49,176 bases of DNA, taken from NCBI RefSeq assembly GCF_010501055.1, contig NZ_QVMO01000023.1, positions 1-49,176 of the forward strand, read 5' to 3'. Below are positions 1-9,720 of the stretch, one piece after another. The notes beneath the pieces are model-generated. The model was not told where the DNA came from and ran no database searches. It saw only the letters and a list, made by a program, of their open reading frames with translations. The DNA comes from Dysgonomonas sp. 521. Its GTDB lineage: Bacteria; Bacteroidota; Bacteroidia; Bacteroidales; Dysgonomonadaceae. The position numbers and the translations under genes are program-made. Each line of letters opens with the position of its first letter. Positions within the stretch are counted from its first letter, which is position 1.

Positions 1-94
1 GCAGGGTTTTTAAACTGTTTGTCGCTATTTTGTTACTTTGAAATATAACTTGTTGATTATGTATATAATACATAGTTCCGGTCGTGCTACATGT

Positions 95-119
95 AAACCC
101 GCTTGTGTAGCGGGTTTTT
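95..119 (+). terminator. Intrinsic terminator
   Basis: A perfect 9-bp stem (AAACCCGCT with AGCGGGTTT) closes a 5-nt loop and ends in a run of five T. It reads rightwards and probably ends a transcript that comes from left of the window. The 94 bases before it show no convincing gene or tRNA. Confidence 0.8.
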
Positions 120-166
120 GTTTATAGCTTACCCTTTTGTTAGCTTTATACTACATCTTATTTTCT

Positions 167-364
167 ATGAAAGATACTATCAGTAAGATATTGCAAGCCT
201 TCGCCTTGATTTGTATTACTCTTGGGGTACTCCTTACCATAGGAGGAAAAGAAAGTACCTGGTTTGCTACTGGCTGCCTCTCCATGGTGGTGGGTATTAT
301 TCTTGCTTATATCAAAAGATGGATAAATAACGGAGAAGATGATGACAGTATACTGGATGATTGA
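167..364 (+). CDS. Small two-helix membrane protein
   Basis: This is a 65-residue protein of unknown function. A longer reading would begin 30 nt earlier at a TTG, but the ATG giving MKDTISK is a more natural start. Two hydrophobic stretches are visible, about residues 6-23 (ALICITLGVLLTI) and 32-49 (TGCLSMVVGIILAYI), separated by a short polar turn. The C-terminus is acidic (NNGEDDDSILDD) and probably cytoplasmic. It follows a terminator, so it is likely transcribed separately from whatever lies upstream. I do not recognise a family. The short length and typical membrane layout make it a plausible gene rather than a certain one. Confidence 0.55.
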   Translation: MKDTISKILQAFALICITLGVLLTIGGKESTWFATGCLSMVVGIILAYIKRWINNGEDDDSILDD

Positions 365-462
365 ACTTCATATTTGAAAGAACTGCATTCCGTAAAAATA
401 TTTATTTGTATCTTTAAATCTTTAGATTTTTCCATTACTTATAGAACGATCGATATAAAACT

Positions 463-1248
463 ATGGATATGAATAATATACATCTCGTCTATTTCAGTCC
501 CGCACTGTCTACCCGCCGTATAATGCGCGAAATAGGCAAAAATATGGGCGCGGAGGTAAAAGAATACGATATTACAATGGGGCTAGGCCAATCGTTGGAT
601 ATAGACAATCGGGACCTTGTAGTCTTTGGAATTCCCGTCTATGCCGGGCGCGTTCCCGAACTGGCTGTAAATGCGTTCCGTAAAATCAAAGGGAAGAATA
701 CCCCTGCCGTTTTGGTTTGTGTATACGGCAACCGCGACTATGACGATGCCCTGCTGGAACTGAAAGATATATGTGAGGAAAACGGCTTTGTAGCGATGGC
801 GGCGGCAGCCTTCATTGCCCGCCATTCCATCTTTTCGGGTGTTGCCGAAGGACGCCCCGATGAGGATGACAGGCAGAAGATAGCCGGATTTGCCCAAGAA
901 TGTATGCTCATGTTCCAATCGTATGACAGCACAAAGGAATATGCAGCGTTGGAGGTAAAAGGCAACCGCCCTTACCGCGAACCATCCAAGGGTGGCTATG
1001 TGCCTGCAGGAGACGAAAGTTGCGATGCTTGCGGTATCTGTGTCAAACAATGCCCTGTGGAAGCCATTCGCGCCGATGACCCGAAGATAACCGATATGGA
1101 CTTATGTATCCGTTGCGCCCGCTGTATTACCTTGTGCCCCGAACATTCACGGGCTTTCAGGGGAGAACTTTACGAAGCGGTGAAAGCGAAATTTGCCCCG
1201 ATGATGGCTGCCCGCAGGGAACCGGAGGTATTCTTTAATAAAATATAA
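463..1248 (+). CDS. EFR1-type flavodoxin/ferredoxin protein
   Basis: The protein has 261 residues in two parts. Residues 5-165 resemble a flavodoxin fold: a first strand (IHLVYFSPALST) leads into a phosphate-binding-like loop, and FGIPVYAGRVPE matches the second FMN-loop region. Residues 183-230 hold two ferredoxin-type 4Fe-4S motifs, Cys187/190/193/197 and Cys215/218/221/225, each CxxCxxCxxxC. This is the layout of the EFR1 family, which is thought to move electrons between a flavin and iron-sulfur clusters in the cytoplasm of anaerobes; the partners are unknown. ATG at the listed start is preferred, with a second in-frame ATG two codons on. The esterase gene follows after only 3 nt, so the two are probably cotranscribed. 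Confidence 0.85.
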   Translation: MDMNNIHLVYFSPALSTRRIMREIGKNMGAEVKEYDITMGLGQSLDIDNRDLVVFGIPVYAGRVPELAVNAFRKIKGKNTPAVLVCVYGNRDYDDALLELKDICEENGFVAMAAAAFIARHSIFSGVAEGRPDEDDRQKIAGFAQECMLMFQSYDSTKEYAALEVKGNRPYREPSKGGYVPAGDESCDACGICVKQCPVEAIRADDPKITDMDLCIRCARCITLCPEHSRAFRGELYEAVKAKFAPMMAARREPEVFFNKI

Positions 1249-1251
1249 ATC

Positions 1252-2142
1252 ATGAAATACACAAAAATGAAAAGGACAATCTTATGCACACTTATGCTAT
1301 GCCTCTGCGCACCTGCATGGATACAGGCACAATGGGGCGGGCCTCAGAGTAAAGTAGAAAACAAAGCGATCCATAGCAATGTGCTGAATGCGGAAAGACA
1401 ATATACGATCTATCTGCCTAAAAGCTACGAAGTAGAGAAAGACAGGAAGTACCCGGTACTCTATCTTCTTCATGGTATGTCGGGCGTCAATACAAGCTGG
1501 TTCGAAAATGAACGGGCAAAAGACGTGATGGATGTGCTCGTAGCTTCGGGTGAAGCTTGCGAAATGATAATCGTAAGCCCGAATGCGGGAGGGGAAGTAT
1601 CCAAGGACTGGAACGGCTACTTCGATATGCCGGGCTGGAGTTACGAAACCTTTTTCTTCGAAGAGTTCCTGCCGCATATCGAAAGCACTTATCGTGTGAT
1701 TGGCGATAAGCAGCACCGTGCCATTGCCGGGCTGTCGATGGGTGGCGGCGGCACTACCGGCTACGCCCAGCGCCATAGCGATATGTTTTGCGCGGCGTAC
1801 GCCATGAGCGCGTTGATGACGATACCCGGTATAGGCGCACATCCGTCTCAGAATCCTGAAGATAAATTAGCTATACTCACCAGATCTGTTATCGAACACA
1901 GCTGTGTGGACTATGTGGCCAAGGCTACGGAAGAACAGAAAAGCCAGTTGAGGACAGTAGCATGGTTTGTAGATTGCGGCGACGATGATTTCCTGCTCGA
2001 TACCAATATCGATTTCACAAGGGAGATGCGTAAGGCAGGTATCCCTTGCGAGTTTCGTGTGCGCGACGGCGGACATACATCCGAATACTGGCATACGGCA
2101 CTTTATTACTGCTTGCCGTTTGTGACACGCAATTTTAAATAG
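1252..2142 (+). CDS. Secreted esterase D-like alpha/beta hydrolase
   Basis: This 296-residue protein belongs to the esterase D / S-formylglutathione hydrolase-like group (CE1-type alpha/beta hydrolases). An N-terminal signal peptide runs to about Ala26-Gln27 (CAPAWIQAQ), so it is exported. The oxyanion region is YLLHGMSG near residue 71. The nucleophile elbow is GLSMGG with Ser162. Likely acid residues are Asp245/246 in DCGDDDF, and His275 in DGGHTSEYW completes the triad. Natural substrates may be acetylated or feruloylated carbohydrates or short-chain esters; the sequence does not say which. A second ATG five codons downstream (MKRTILC) could equally be the start. It sits 3 nt after the flavodoxin-ferredoxin gene and probably shares its transcript. 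Confidence 0.85.
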   Translation: MKYTKMKRTILCTLMLCLCAPAWIQAQWGGPQSKVENKAIHSNVLNAERQYTIYLPKSYEVEKDRKYPVLYLLHGMSGVNTSWFENERAKDVMDVLVASGEACEMIIVSPNAGGEVSKDWNGYFDMPGWSYETFFFEEFLPHIESTYRVIGDKQHRAIAGLSMGGGGTTGYAQRHSDMFCAAYAMSALMTIPGIGAHPSQNPEDKLAILTRSVIEHSCVDYVAKATEEQKSQLRTVAWFVDCGDDDFLLDTNIDFTREMRKAGIPCEFRVRDGGHTSEYWHTALYYCLPFVTRNFK

Positions 2143-2214
2143 GAATCGGGTACTGAAAAATACTGAATTGTAAAATCAGGTAAGCCGATTCTTAAATATT
2201 AAAATCTCATTTAT

Positions 2215-3182
2215 ATGGATACTATAAGATGGGGGATAATAGGAGTGGGGGATGTAACCGAGAAGAAAAGCGGGCCAGCATTCTACAAAACAGACCATTC
2301 GGCCCTGGTTGCCGTAATGCGCCGTGATGGAGACAAGGCGAAGGACTTTGCCCGTCGCCATCATGTAGGGAAATACTACACAGATGCCGATGCGTTGATT
2401 AACGATAGGGATGTGGATGCTGTGTATGTGGCTACGCCCCCGCAGTGGCACAAGGATTACGCCATAAAGGTATTGCAGGCGGGCAAACCCGTATATGTGG
2501 AAAAGCCGATGGCGATGAATTATGCGGAATGTCTCGCTATGGCAGAGGCTTCCCGGCAGGCAGGTCAAAAACTCTTTGTGGCACACTATCGCCGCGCATT
2601 GCCTTACTTCCTGAAAGTGAAAGAACTGCTCGACAATAATGCTATAGGTAAAGTGTTGACTGCCGATGTCAGGTACTTACGTCCTGCAAGCAAATCGGAT
2701 ATGGATAAGCAGATGCAGACCTGGCGTGTGAAGCGGGCGAAGGCTACTTTTTCGACCTCGCACCGCATACACTCGATATACTCGATTTCCTTTTGGGAGG
2801 GATAGAGGATGCCAAGGGATATTGTAGCAACCGTGGAGGGTATTATGATGTTGCCGATACGTTATCCTCTATAATGCGATTCGCGTCGGGTGCTACAGGT
2901 ACGGGCGAATGGTGCTTTGTATCATCAGAAAAATCGCGTGAAGATTCCATCGTTATCACAGGCACGGAAGGCTTTATCCGTTTCAGTACATTCCAATTTT
3001 CGGCTATCCATTTGTCAACGGAGGAATGCGATGAATACTATACTCCGCCACAGCCCGAGCATATCCAGCAGCCACTTATCCAGACCATTGTGGACGAGCT
3101 GAGGGGGGTGGGCTTATGCCCTTCCACCGGAGAGACTGCTCTGCGCACGGCACGGGCAATGGATATGATAGTGGGTGGATGA
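2215..3182 (+). pseudogene. Gfo/Idh/MocA oxidoreductase, frameshifted
   Basis: Two overlapping frames together make one NAD(P)-dependent sugar dehydrogenase of the Gfo/Idh/MocA family. The first (from 2215) has the Rossmann start WGIIGVGDVTEKKSGPAF and the conserved EKPMAMN motif, and runs well to TWRVK at about residue 173. Reading then has to shift to the frame giving GEGYFFDLAPHTLDILDF and continues to the TGA at 3182. Relatives usually have four residues (such as P-E-x-A/S) between the K and the GxG. Only two bases lie there now, which suggests a loss of about 10 nt near 2734-2735 rather than a single-base error. The cofactor domain and EKP lysine are intact but the substrate domain is out of frame, so an active enzyme is unlikely. 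Confidence 0.8.
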
Positions 3183-3213
3183 TGAAACATCGAAAATGAA
3201 CAATGTTCTCCCC

Positions 3214-3282
3214 AGGTTGGGGCTGTCCCAACCTAATTGCGGATTATAAATCCGCCGTTAATATCTTTGGGATTGCAAATCC
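3214..3282. repeat. Cluster of three intergenic hairpins
   Basis: Three hairpins follow one another: AGGTTGGG/CCCAACCT, GCGGATT/AATCCGC and GGATT/AATCC. The last two share a GGATTnnnAATCC core, as in short repetitive extragenic palindromes. The surrounding 200 bp between the pseudogene and the MFS gene hold no gene that I can see. The cluster could also act as a transcription end for the two convergent units. Confidence 0.45.
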
Positions 3283-3380
3283 GAAAGGACGAGGTGAAAA
3301 CTCTCTGAAACTCCCTGTTTGAAAACAGTTTGTTTCGTCTGAATTTTAATAATACTCGGCTTATTGCTCACTGTAAAAGG

Positions 3381-4550
3381 CTACCTCAATTTCTTCCGCT
3401 CAAATATTATCCTCGACGAAAACCAGTAAATGACAATGCTAATGGTACATAGCCCTGCCGCGACCAGATACAGAGTTTCGAAAGAGAAGAAGCCTGTGAT
3501 ATAACCACCTATCAGCATACCCAGTGCCAGGCCGAGGTCGAATCCGATGAGGTAAGTGGAGTTTGCTGTACCGCGCTGGCTGTTTTCTGCAAGGTTGATA
3601 TAGAGCGTCTGCAACGCAGGGAACATCATCCCAAACCCGATGCCGATAAACAAACCTGATATGCAGAAAGCATAGATATTGTGTATCAGTGCAAACGAGA
3701 GGAAAGCCATAGCGACAATAGCCATCGCCGACACATTCACTTCGTGTATCTTACCCCTGTCTACCAGCTTGCCTGCAAATACGCGGGAGGCGATGATACC
3801 ACCTGCCCAAAACAGGAAGAATATGCCGGCATTAGGAATGCCTATTCCCTTGCCATACTGTGCCACGAACGGGCCTATCGTACCCCATGCAAAGCAGGGT
3901 AGGAGCTGGTTGAGGAATATAGGCCAGCCTTTGAGCAGGAAGAAACGGTCTAAGGATATTTTCTGCCGTTCTACCTTCTGCCTTACAGGTGCCTTTATCA
4001 GCGAAACGGCAACGATGCCCAGCGCTCCCATAACGATAGCGCACCACAGCAAAACATCGAACCCGTAATGATTGTATATATGTATGGCGATAAACGGGCC
4101 TATAGCCATTGCCACATTCATAAACGTGCCGTAATAACCGATCCCTTCGGCACGGCGTTCGGACGGTACTACGTCTATGGCCAGCGTGCTGGACGATACG
4201 GTAGACAGCCCCCATGTGATGCCGTGCAAGAAACGCACTACGATAAACAGCATGACCGTTGTAGCCCAGAAGTATCCGAAAAAGATGAGGGCATAGCAGG
4301 AGAAAGCCAGCAGCAGTACCGTTTTGCGTGAATAGAGGTCGACGATGAATCCCGAAAAAGGGCGGACAAACATCAGGGCGATGGCGTACGATGCCAGTAC
4401 GACTCCCGTCTTGGATTGCGCTACTCCCATCTGTTCGGTAATATATAGCGGAATAGAGGGCATCAGCAGGTTGAAGGAACAGGCCATCAGGAAGTTGGCC
4501 AGGCATACGTTGAGATAACTCAGCGACCAGAGTTTCGGTTTTTGTGACAT
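3381..4550 (-). CDS. MFS transporter (DHA1-like)
   Basis: A 389-residue integral membrane protein with about 12 hydrophobic segments, the normal length for the major facilitator superfamily. The loop between helices 2 and 3 reads GFIVDLYSRKTVLL, which fits MFS motif A (GxxxDxxxRK), and a degenerate repeat of it (GKLVDRGK) lies in the second half. The central loop around residues 185-205 is basic. It most resembles drug/metabolite efflux carriers of the DHA1 type, but the substrate cannot be read from the sequence. It appears monocistronic: a bidirectional hairpin separates it from the upstream skp gene, and palindromes follow its stop. Confidence 0.85.
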   Translation of the reverse strand: MSQKPKLWSLSYLNVCLANFLMACSFNLLMPSIPLYITEQMGVAQSKTGVVLASYAIALMFVRPFSGFIVDLYSRKTVLLLAFSCYALIFFGYFWATTVMLFIVVRFLHGITWGLSTVSSSTLAIDVVPSERRAEGIGYYGTFMNVAMAIGPFIAIHIYNHYGFDVLLWCAIVMGALGIVAVSLIKAPVRQKVERQKISLDRFFLLKGWPIFLNQLLPCFAWGTIGPFVAQYGKGIGIPNAGIFFLFWAGGIIASRVFAGKLVDRGKIHEVNVSAMAIVAMAFLSFALIHNIYAFCISGLFIGIGFGMMFPALQTLYINLAENSQRGTANSTYLIGFDLGLALGMLIGGYITGFFSFETLYLVAAGLCTISIVIYWFSSRIIFERKKLR

Positions 4551-4646
4551 ATTCAGTTAATTGACAATTGATAGTGGATAATCAAGCGTGCATTAGAAGG
4601 TAATACCGTCAACTATCCGTTCTTCACTATATTGAGCAAAAAAAAT

Positions 4647-4674
4647 AAAATGCTCCCGGCAACAGAAGCATTTT
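4647..4674. terminator. Bidirectional terminator hairpin
   Basis: The stem AAAATGCT/AGCATTTT has a 12-nt loop and is flanked by T-runs on both strands. On the minus strand it sits just after the skp stop and before the MFS gene, so it most likely ends the skp transcript. Confidence 0.6.
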
Positions 4675-4700
4675 TTTTATCAGCGCTATTGTATAGCGCT

Positions 4701-5225
4701 TTATTTGATTCCCAGTTTCTGTTTTACAAGAGGCGTGGCATTGGTCGCATCCGGTGTTACAAATGCTATTCCCGGATTGGCAAGGTCGTAAATGCATACG
4801 AAACCCCGTTCGATCCCTACCTGATAGATGGCATCGTTTACCCTTTGGCGGAGAGGTTCTATCATTGCTTTTTCCTGATTCTGAACATCTTCCTGCGCTA
4901 CTTTCATGAAATTATTGATTTGGCGTTCCAGTTCGTAAAGCTCCTGCATACGGCGCAAACGAATATTTTCGGCCATAGATGTCTGATATGATATAAAATC
5001 GGAATATTTCTTATTATAGTCATTCTGCATCACATTCAGTTCATCTTTGTATTTATTGTTCAGGTCGATGAGTTGATTGGATGCCTTAACCTTTTCCGGC
5101 ATAGCTTCGAGCAGTTCATTCGAATTGATATACGCGATCTGCTGAGCGGTTTGCGCTGCAAGACTTTTAGCGAAAAAGATTGAGGTAATTGTAAGGGCAG
5201 ATATAATTATAATTTTTTTCATCAT
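4701..5225 (-). CDS. OmpH/Skp-family periplasmic chaperone
   Basis: The mature protein is small, basic and rich in predicted coiled coil, as in Skp/OmpH chaperones, which hold unfolded outer-membrane proteins in the periplasm. The chosen start gives MMKKIIIISALTITSIFF and a signal peptide ending near AKSLAAQ; an open frame extends 40 codons further upstream but has no signal-like features. The body starts with IAYINSNELLEAMPE, typical of the family's first strand. Helical segments follow (LIDLNNKYKDELNVMQNDY; MQELYELERQINNFM), then the conserved tail with YDLANPGIAFVTPDATNAT. At about 174 residues it has normal size. The adjacent translation operon is unrelated in function. Confidence 0.88.
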   Translation of the reverse strand: MMKKIIIISALTITSIFFAKSLAAQTAQQIAYINSNELLEAMPEKVKASNQLIDLNNKYKDELNVMQNDYNKKYSDFISYQTSMAENIRLRRMQELYELERQINNFMKVAQEDVQNQEKAMIEPLRQRVNDAIYQVGIERGFVCIYDLANPGIAFVTPDATNATPLVKQKLGIK

Positions 5226-5405
5226 GATAATTTGTCTTTTTTCGATGTGACAACTTACTGGCTCTGACGAAGAAATTCGGGATAACCGTAAAACTGATTG
5301 ATAGTTGTGTGTTTCGGTGGTATGGTTAGTACCACCGACTTTCAAGGCAAGATTGGCTTGTCAACAACTATCAATTGGTTTTCTTAGGTTATATTATATT
5401 GAACG

Positions 5406-5439
5406 CAAAGATACACAATAATTTGCTAATTCAATCAAA
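5406..5439 (-). promoter_or_regulatory. Putative skp promoter
   Basis: On the minus strand a TTTG box and TATCTTTG (TAnnTTTG) are separated by 22 nt, close to the Bacteroidota sigma-ABfr pattern. It abuts the infB stop codon and would leave a 5' leader of about 175 nt before skp. This suggests skp can be transcribed independently of infB. Confidence 0.45.
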
Positions 5440-8340
5440 TTATAAGGTTTTCTTCACTTCTATTTCTTCAAACGGCTCTATTACGTCTCCTACCTTAATG
5501 TCATTATAGTTGTGGATGTTGAGTCCGCACTCGTATCCGGCGGCAACTTCCTTCACATCGTCCTTGAATCGTTTGAGCGAACCGAGTTCTCCCGAATAGA
5601 TTACGATACCATCGCGTATAAGGCGTATTTTGTTGGCACGTTTCAGTTTTCCTTCTTTTACCATACATCCGGCAACTGTACCCACCTTGGTAATCTTGAA
5701 TACCTCGCGTACTTCTACATATCCGGTTTGTACTTCTTTTATTTCTGGAGATAACATACCTTCCATAGCCGATTTCACTTCTTCTATGGCGTCATAGATA
5801 ATAGAGTATAGGCGGATTTCTACACCGTCTTTTTCAGCGGCTCTGCGCGCGGCCTGTGACGGGCGCACCTGGAACCCGATGATAATGGCGTCGGAGGCGG
5901 CGGCCAGTGTTATATCCGATTCGGATATTTGCCCTACAGCCTTGTGTATCACGTTTACCTGTATCTCTTCGGTCGATAGCCTTATCAGCGAGTCGGATAG
6001 GGCTTCTACCGAGCCGTCTACGTCGCCTTTCACTATCACATTCAGTTGCTGGAAGTTTCCGATGGCTATGCGTCGGCCTATATCGTCAAGGGTAAGTATC
6101 TTCTGTGTACGAAGTCCCTGTTCGCGTTGTAGTTGCTCGCGTTTCGAAGCTATTTCGCGGGCTTCCTGTTCTGTTTCCAATACATGGAATATGTCCCCAG
6201 CCTGAGGCGCGCCGTTGAGTCCGAGTATAAGCGCGGGTGCTGCCGGAGCCGCGGCTTCTATATTCTGGTTACGTTCGTTGAACATTGCTTTCACACGTCC
6301 GTAGTATGTTCCTGCAAGCACAATGTCGCCTTTCTTGAGTGTTCCGTTTTCTACAAGGATAGTAGACAGGTAACCCCTGCCTTTGTCGAGGGACGACTCG
6401 ATAACGGAACCTGTCGCCCTTCTGTTAGGGTTGGCTTTCAGGTCGAGTAGTTCGGCTTCTAGCAATACTTTTTCGAGCAGTTCGTCTACGCCTATTCCCT
6501 GTTTGGCCGAAATGTCCTGTGACTGGTATTTACCTCCCCATGATTCCACAAGGTAGTTCATATTAGCCAGTGTTTCTTTTATCTTTTCAGGGTTTGCTCC
6601 CGGTTTGTCTATCTTGTTTATAGCGAACACGATAGGTACGCCTGCCGCAGATGCGTGGTTGATGGCCTCTACAGTCTGAGGCATCACATTGTCGTCGGCG
6701 GCCACTATGATGATGGCGATATCCGTTACTTTGGCACCACGCGCACGCATCGCCGTAAAGGCTTCGTGCCCCGGTGTATCGAGGAATGTGATACGGCGTC
6801 CCGATTTCAGCTTCACGTTGTATGCGCCTATGTGCTGTGTGATACCTCCGGCTTCTCCGGCGATTACATTCGTTTGGCGGATAGTATCCAGCAGGGATGT
6901 TTTACCGTGGTCGACGTGTCCCATCACGGTAACGATAGGGGCGCGAGGTTCCAGATCTTCTTCTTTGTCCTCTTCTTCGTTGATGGCTTCTACTACTTCG
7001 GCGCTTACGTACTCGGTCTTGAATCCGAATTCTTCGGCGACTATGTTGATGGTTTCTGCATCGAGGCGCTGGTTGATGGATACCATGATGCCAATGCTCA
7101 TACAGGTAGAGATAACTTGTACTACGGGCACATTCATCATGTTTGCAAGGTCGTTGGCGGTTACAAATTCTGTAATCTTAAGCGTCCTGCTTTCCTGTTC
7201 CTGCATTTCCAGCTCTTCCTGCTGTCTTAGCGAAACGGCATCACGTTTTTCTTTTCTGTATTTGGCGCCCTTGTTCTTTCCTCCTTTTCCGGTGAGGCGG
7301 GCCAGTGTTTCTTTTATTTGTTTTTGTACGTCTTCTTCGTTTACTACATGTTTCACGATAGGTTTGCGTATACTATGTCTCGATTTTTCGCCGCCGCCAC
7401 CGCTGTGTGGTTGTCCGCCGCCTTGAGGGAAAGCTCCTTTTTCTATGTCTACTTTTCCTTTTTTGATACGGTTGCGTTTTTTCTTGGCAGCATCGTCGTT
7501 GTCGGCGTTTGCCTTTCTTTTCTTGGCTTCTTCGTCAGTTTCTTTTTTCAATAAACGCACGGTATTTTCTTTTACCTTTTTCTGGTCTTGCATTTCTTTT
7601 TCCAGGCGTTCTTTTTTCTTTTCGGCTTTGGTCTTTTTTGCAGGACGTGTTTTATCGTTTATCGAACTGAGGTCTATCGTGCCTTTTACGACAATATTCG
7701 ATTTTATTGTTGTTTTATTGAGCCTGAATACATTGTCTTCTTTTTCCACTGCTCCCTTTTCTTGGGGTAAGCCTTCGGAAGCTTCAGTTTTATGCTCAGT
7801 TTTTTCTTCTGTAATGGTTTCTTCTTTGTTTACAAACACAGGTTCTTCTTTTACTTTTTCCTCTACGGTCTGTTTTGTCTGTACTTCTTCTTCCACAGGT
7901 TTTTCTGCCTCTGGTGTTTTTACTTCAGCAGCTGCTTCCGGCGCACTGGTTTCGGGTGCTTTTTCTTCCGGTTCGGGTTTTGCCTCTGCCTTTTTAGGCC
8001 TGTTCAGGGCGTCCAGATCGATTTTGTCCACTATTTGTACATGTGGTTTTATCGATTCGGGTACTTCTGTTTTTATTTCTTCCGGTATGTTTTGTATTCG
8101 GGCTTCTTCTTCCTTCTTGGCCTGGGCTTTTATCAGTTCCTTCTTTTCTTCGCGCCTGCTAAGCAGGGCGTCGATGTCAGAATCCCTTCCGAATTCTTTA
8201 ACCAGCAATTCGTATTGTTCACTGCCAATTTTAGTATTTGGATTTGATTCTACATCAAAACCTTTTTTATGCAGAAATTCAACCAGACTGTTGATTCCTA
8301 CATTCAAATCTTTGGATATTTTTATTAATCTTATCGACAT
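5440..8340 (-). CDS. infB: Translation initiation factor IF-2
   Basis: This is the GTPase that brings initiator tRNA to the ribosome. At 966 residues it has the long form. Residues 1-50 are an IF2_N helical domain ([21 protein letters not shown]). About 110-375 form a charged, low-complexity linker rich in Glu/Lys with a Gly patch ([14 protein letters not shown]). A second IF2_N segment lies near 388-440. The G domain follows: G1 GHVDHGKT (474-481), G3 DTPGH (521-525) and G4 NKID (575-578). Domains II-IV occupy the rest, ending with the fMet-tRNA-binding C2 barrel ([21 protein letters not shown]). It is third in rimP-nusA-infB but also has a consensus promoter of its own just after nusA. Confidence 0.97.
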   Translation of the reverse strand: MSIRLIKISKDLNVGINSLVEFLHKKGFDVESNPNTKIGSEQYELLVKEFGRDSDIDALLSRREEKKELIKAQAKKEEEARIQNIPEEIKTEVPESIKPHVQIVDKIDLDALNRPKKAEAKPEPEEKAPETSAPEAAAEVKTPEAEKPVEEEVQTKQTVEEKVKEEPVFVNKEETITEEKTEHKTEASEGLPQEKGAVEKEDNVFRLNKTTIKSNIVVKGTIDLSSINDKTRPAKKTKAEKKKERLEKEMQDQKKVKENTVRLLKKETDEEAKKRKANADNDDAAKKKRNRIKKGKVDIEKGAFPQGGGQPHSGGGGEKSRHSIRKPIVKHVVNEEDVQKQIKETLARLTGKGGKNKGAKYRKEKRDAVSLRQQEELEMQEQESRTLKITEFVTANDLANMMNVPVVQVISTCMSIGIMVSINQRLDAETINIVAEEFGFKTEYVSAEVVEAINEEEDKEEDLEPRAPIVTVMGHVDHGKTSLLDTIRQTNVIAGEAGGITQHIGAYNVKLKSGRRITFLDTPGHEAFTAMRARGAKVTDIAIIIVAADDNVMPQTVEAINHASAAGVPIVFAINKIDKPGANPEKIKETLANMNYLVESWGGKYQSQDISAKQGIGVDELLEKVLLEAELLDLKANPNRRATGSVIESSLDKGRGYLSTILVENGTLKKGDIVLAGTYYGRVKAMFNERNQNIEAAAPAAPALILGLNGAPQAGDIFHVLETEQEAREIASKREQLQREQGLRTQKILTLDDIGRRIAIGNFQQLNVIVKGDVDGSVEALSDSLIRLSTEEIQVNVIHKAVGQISESDITLAAASDAIIIGFQVRPSQAARRAAEKDGVEIRLYSIIYDAIEEVKSAMEGMLSPEIKEVQTGYVEVREVFKITKVGTVAGCMVKEGKLKRANKIRLIRDGIVIYSGELGSLKRFKDDVKEVAAGYECGLNIHNYNDIKVGDVIEPFEEIEVKKTL

Positions 8341-8422
8341 ATGTTCTTTTTAATTCTAAAAAATGGACAGTGAACCTGATATATGCTTCTGGTAAATGAA
8401 GGTGGTAGACTTTCTCCGGATA

Positions 8423-8454
8423 CAAAAGTATTAAGAAATCAGCTAATCACCAAA
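8423..8454 (-). promoter_or_regulatory. Internal promoter for infB
   Basis: The minus strand carries TTTG-N20-TACTTTTG, a full match to the Bacteroidota promoter consensus. It lies in the 120-bp gap between nusA and infB, and the predicted leader is about 75 nt. It would allow infB expression uncoupled from rimP-nusA. Confidence 0.6.
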
Positions 8455-8460
8455 TAAAGG

Positions 8461-9717
8461 TTATTCTTCGTCTTCAAATTCGGCGCGTAATATATTCAGT
8501 ATTTCGTCCACGGTGGTTTCTTCCAGGTCGGCTTCTTGTATGAGTTTGTCCCTGTCGGTAGTCAATACATTTTTGGCTGTAACGCAACCGATTTTCTTCA
8601 ACTGGTCGATAACCCATCCGTCTATTTCGTCGCGGAATTCGTCCAGATAGATATCTTCTTCGTCGAAGTCGTCGATGTCGCGGTACACATCTATGGTATA
8701 TCCTGTAAGCATACTTGCCAGCTTGATGTTGAACCCGCCTTTACCGATAGCCAGCGATACTTCTTCGGGGCGCAGCAGTACTTCGGCGCGTTTTTCTTCT
8801 TCGTTGATCTTTACCGAAGTGATTTTAGCGGGGCTGAGTGCGCGCTGTATGTACAGGTTCATGTTGGATGTATAGTTGATGATATCGATGTTCTCGTTGC
8901 GCAACTCACGTACGATACCGTGTATACGCGAACCTTTCATACCAACACAGGCTCCCACGGGGTCGATGCGCTCGTCATACGACTCAACGGCTACTTTAGC
9001 CCTTTCGCCGGGTATGCGGGCGATATTCTTGATTGTTATCAGCCCGTCGTTTATTTCGGGAACTTCTATTTCGAGCAGTCTTTCGAGGAATGTCGAAGAA
9101 GTTCTGGACAGGATGATCTTAGGATTGTTGTTTTTGTTTTCTACCCGTTCTACTACGGCGCGTACATGTTCACCTTTGCGGAAGAAGTCGCTGGGTATTT
9201 GTTCTGTCTTAGGCAGTAGTAGTTCTTCTTTTTCGTCATCCAGCAACAGTATTTCTTTTTTCCATATCTGGTAAACTTCGCCGGATACGATTTCTCCTAT
9301 TTTTTCTTTATAGCGGTTATACAGGCCTTCTTTTTGTAATTCAAGTATTTTTGAAGTCAGGGTCTGACGCAGGTTCAGTATGGCACGGCGTCCGAAGTCT
9401 TCGAAGAATACTTCGTCTGTTACTTCTTCGCCTACTTCAAAGTCTTCATCTATCTTTTTAGCTTCGGAAAGAGCGATTTCTGTATTTTCGTCTTCGAGTT
9501 CATCGTCTTCTACAATGATGCGGTTGCGCCATATTTCGAGGTCTCCTTTATCGGGATTGATGATAACGTCGTAGTTGTCGTTCGAACCGAACAGCTTTGC
9601 TATTACATTGCGGAAAGAGTCTTCGAGTACGCTGATCATTGTCAAGCGGTCGATGCTCTTCAATTCTTTAAATTCTGAAAATGTATCAATTAGATTGATA
9701 GTTTCTTTCTTAGCCAT
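8461..9717 (-). CDS. nusA: Transcription termination/antitermination factor NusA
   Basis: NusA binds RNA polymerase and nascent RNA and modulates pausing, intrinsic termination and antitermination. The 418 residues show an N-terminal RNAP-binding domain (about 1-135), an S1 domain (about 137-205, starting at EIVSGEVYQIW) and two KH domains. The KH loops are GMKG (259-262) and GKGG (325-328). The C-terminus has an extra acidic helical stretch but not the paired AR repeats of the longer E. coli protein, as is usual outside Proteobacteria. It starts 3 nt after the rimP stop, a tight translational arrangement. If NusA acts on the leader hairpin of this operon, it could control its own level. Confidence 0.96.
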   Translation of the reverse strand: MAKKETINLIDTFSEFKELKSIDRLTMISVLEDSFRNVIAKLFGSNDNYDVIINPDKGDLEIWRNRIIVEDDELEDENTEIALSEAKKIDEDFEVGEEVTDEVFFEDFGRRAILNLRQTLTSKILELQKEGLYNRYKEKIGEIVSGEVYQIWKKEILLLDDEKEELLLPKTEQIPSDFFRKGEHVRAVVERVENKNNNPKIILSRTSSTFLERLLEIEVPEINDGLITIKNIARIPGERAKVAVESYDERIDPVGACVGMKGSRIHGIVRELRNENIDIINYTSNMNLYIQRALSPAKITSVKINEEEKRAEVLLRPEEVSLAIGKGGFNIKLASMLTGYTIDVYRDIDDFDEEDIYLDEFRDEIDGWVIDQLKKIGCVTAKNVLTTDRDKLIQEADLEETTVDEILNILRAEFEDEE

Positions 9718-9720
9718 GGG

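Noticed and set aside
1..94. tRNA or small RNA before the first terminator
   Set aside because: No cloverleaf or T-loop sequence could be built; the stretch may only be the tail of an outside transcript.
137..166. TTG-initiated N-terminal extension of the first small protein
   Set aside because: ATG 30 nt downstream gives a conventional start and the extension is not needed for the membrane segments.
5226..5345. N-terminal extension of the OmpH/Skp protein
   Set aside because: The signal peptide begins at the internal MMKKIII, and the added residues look like untranslated leader.
7445..8353. Long plus-strand open frame antisense to infB (302 aa)
   Set aside because: Its Ser/Phe-rich composition mirrors the Glu/Lys-rich linker of IF-2 read backwards, and infB is certain.
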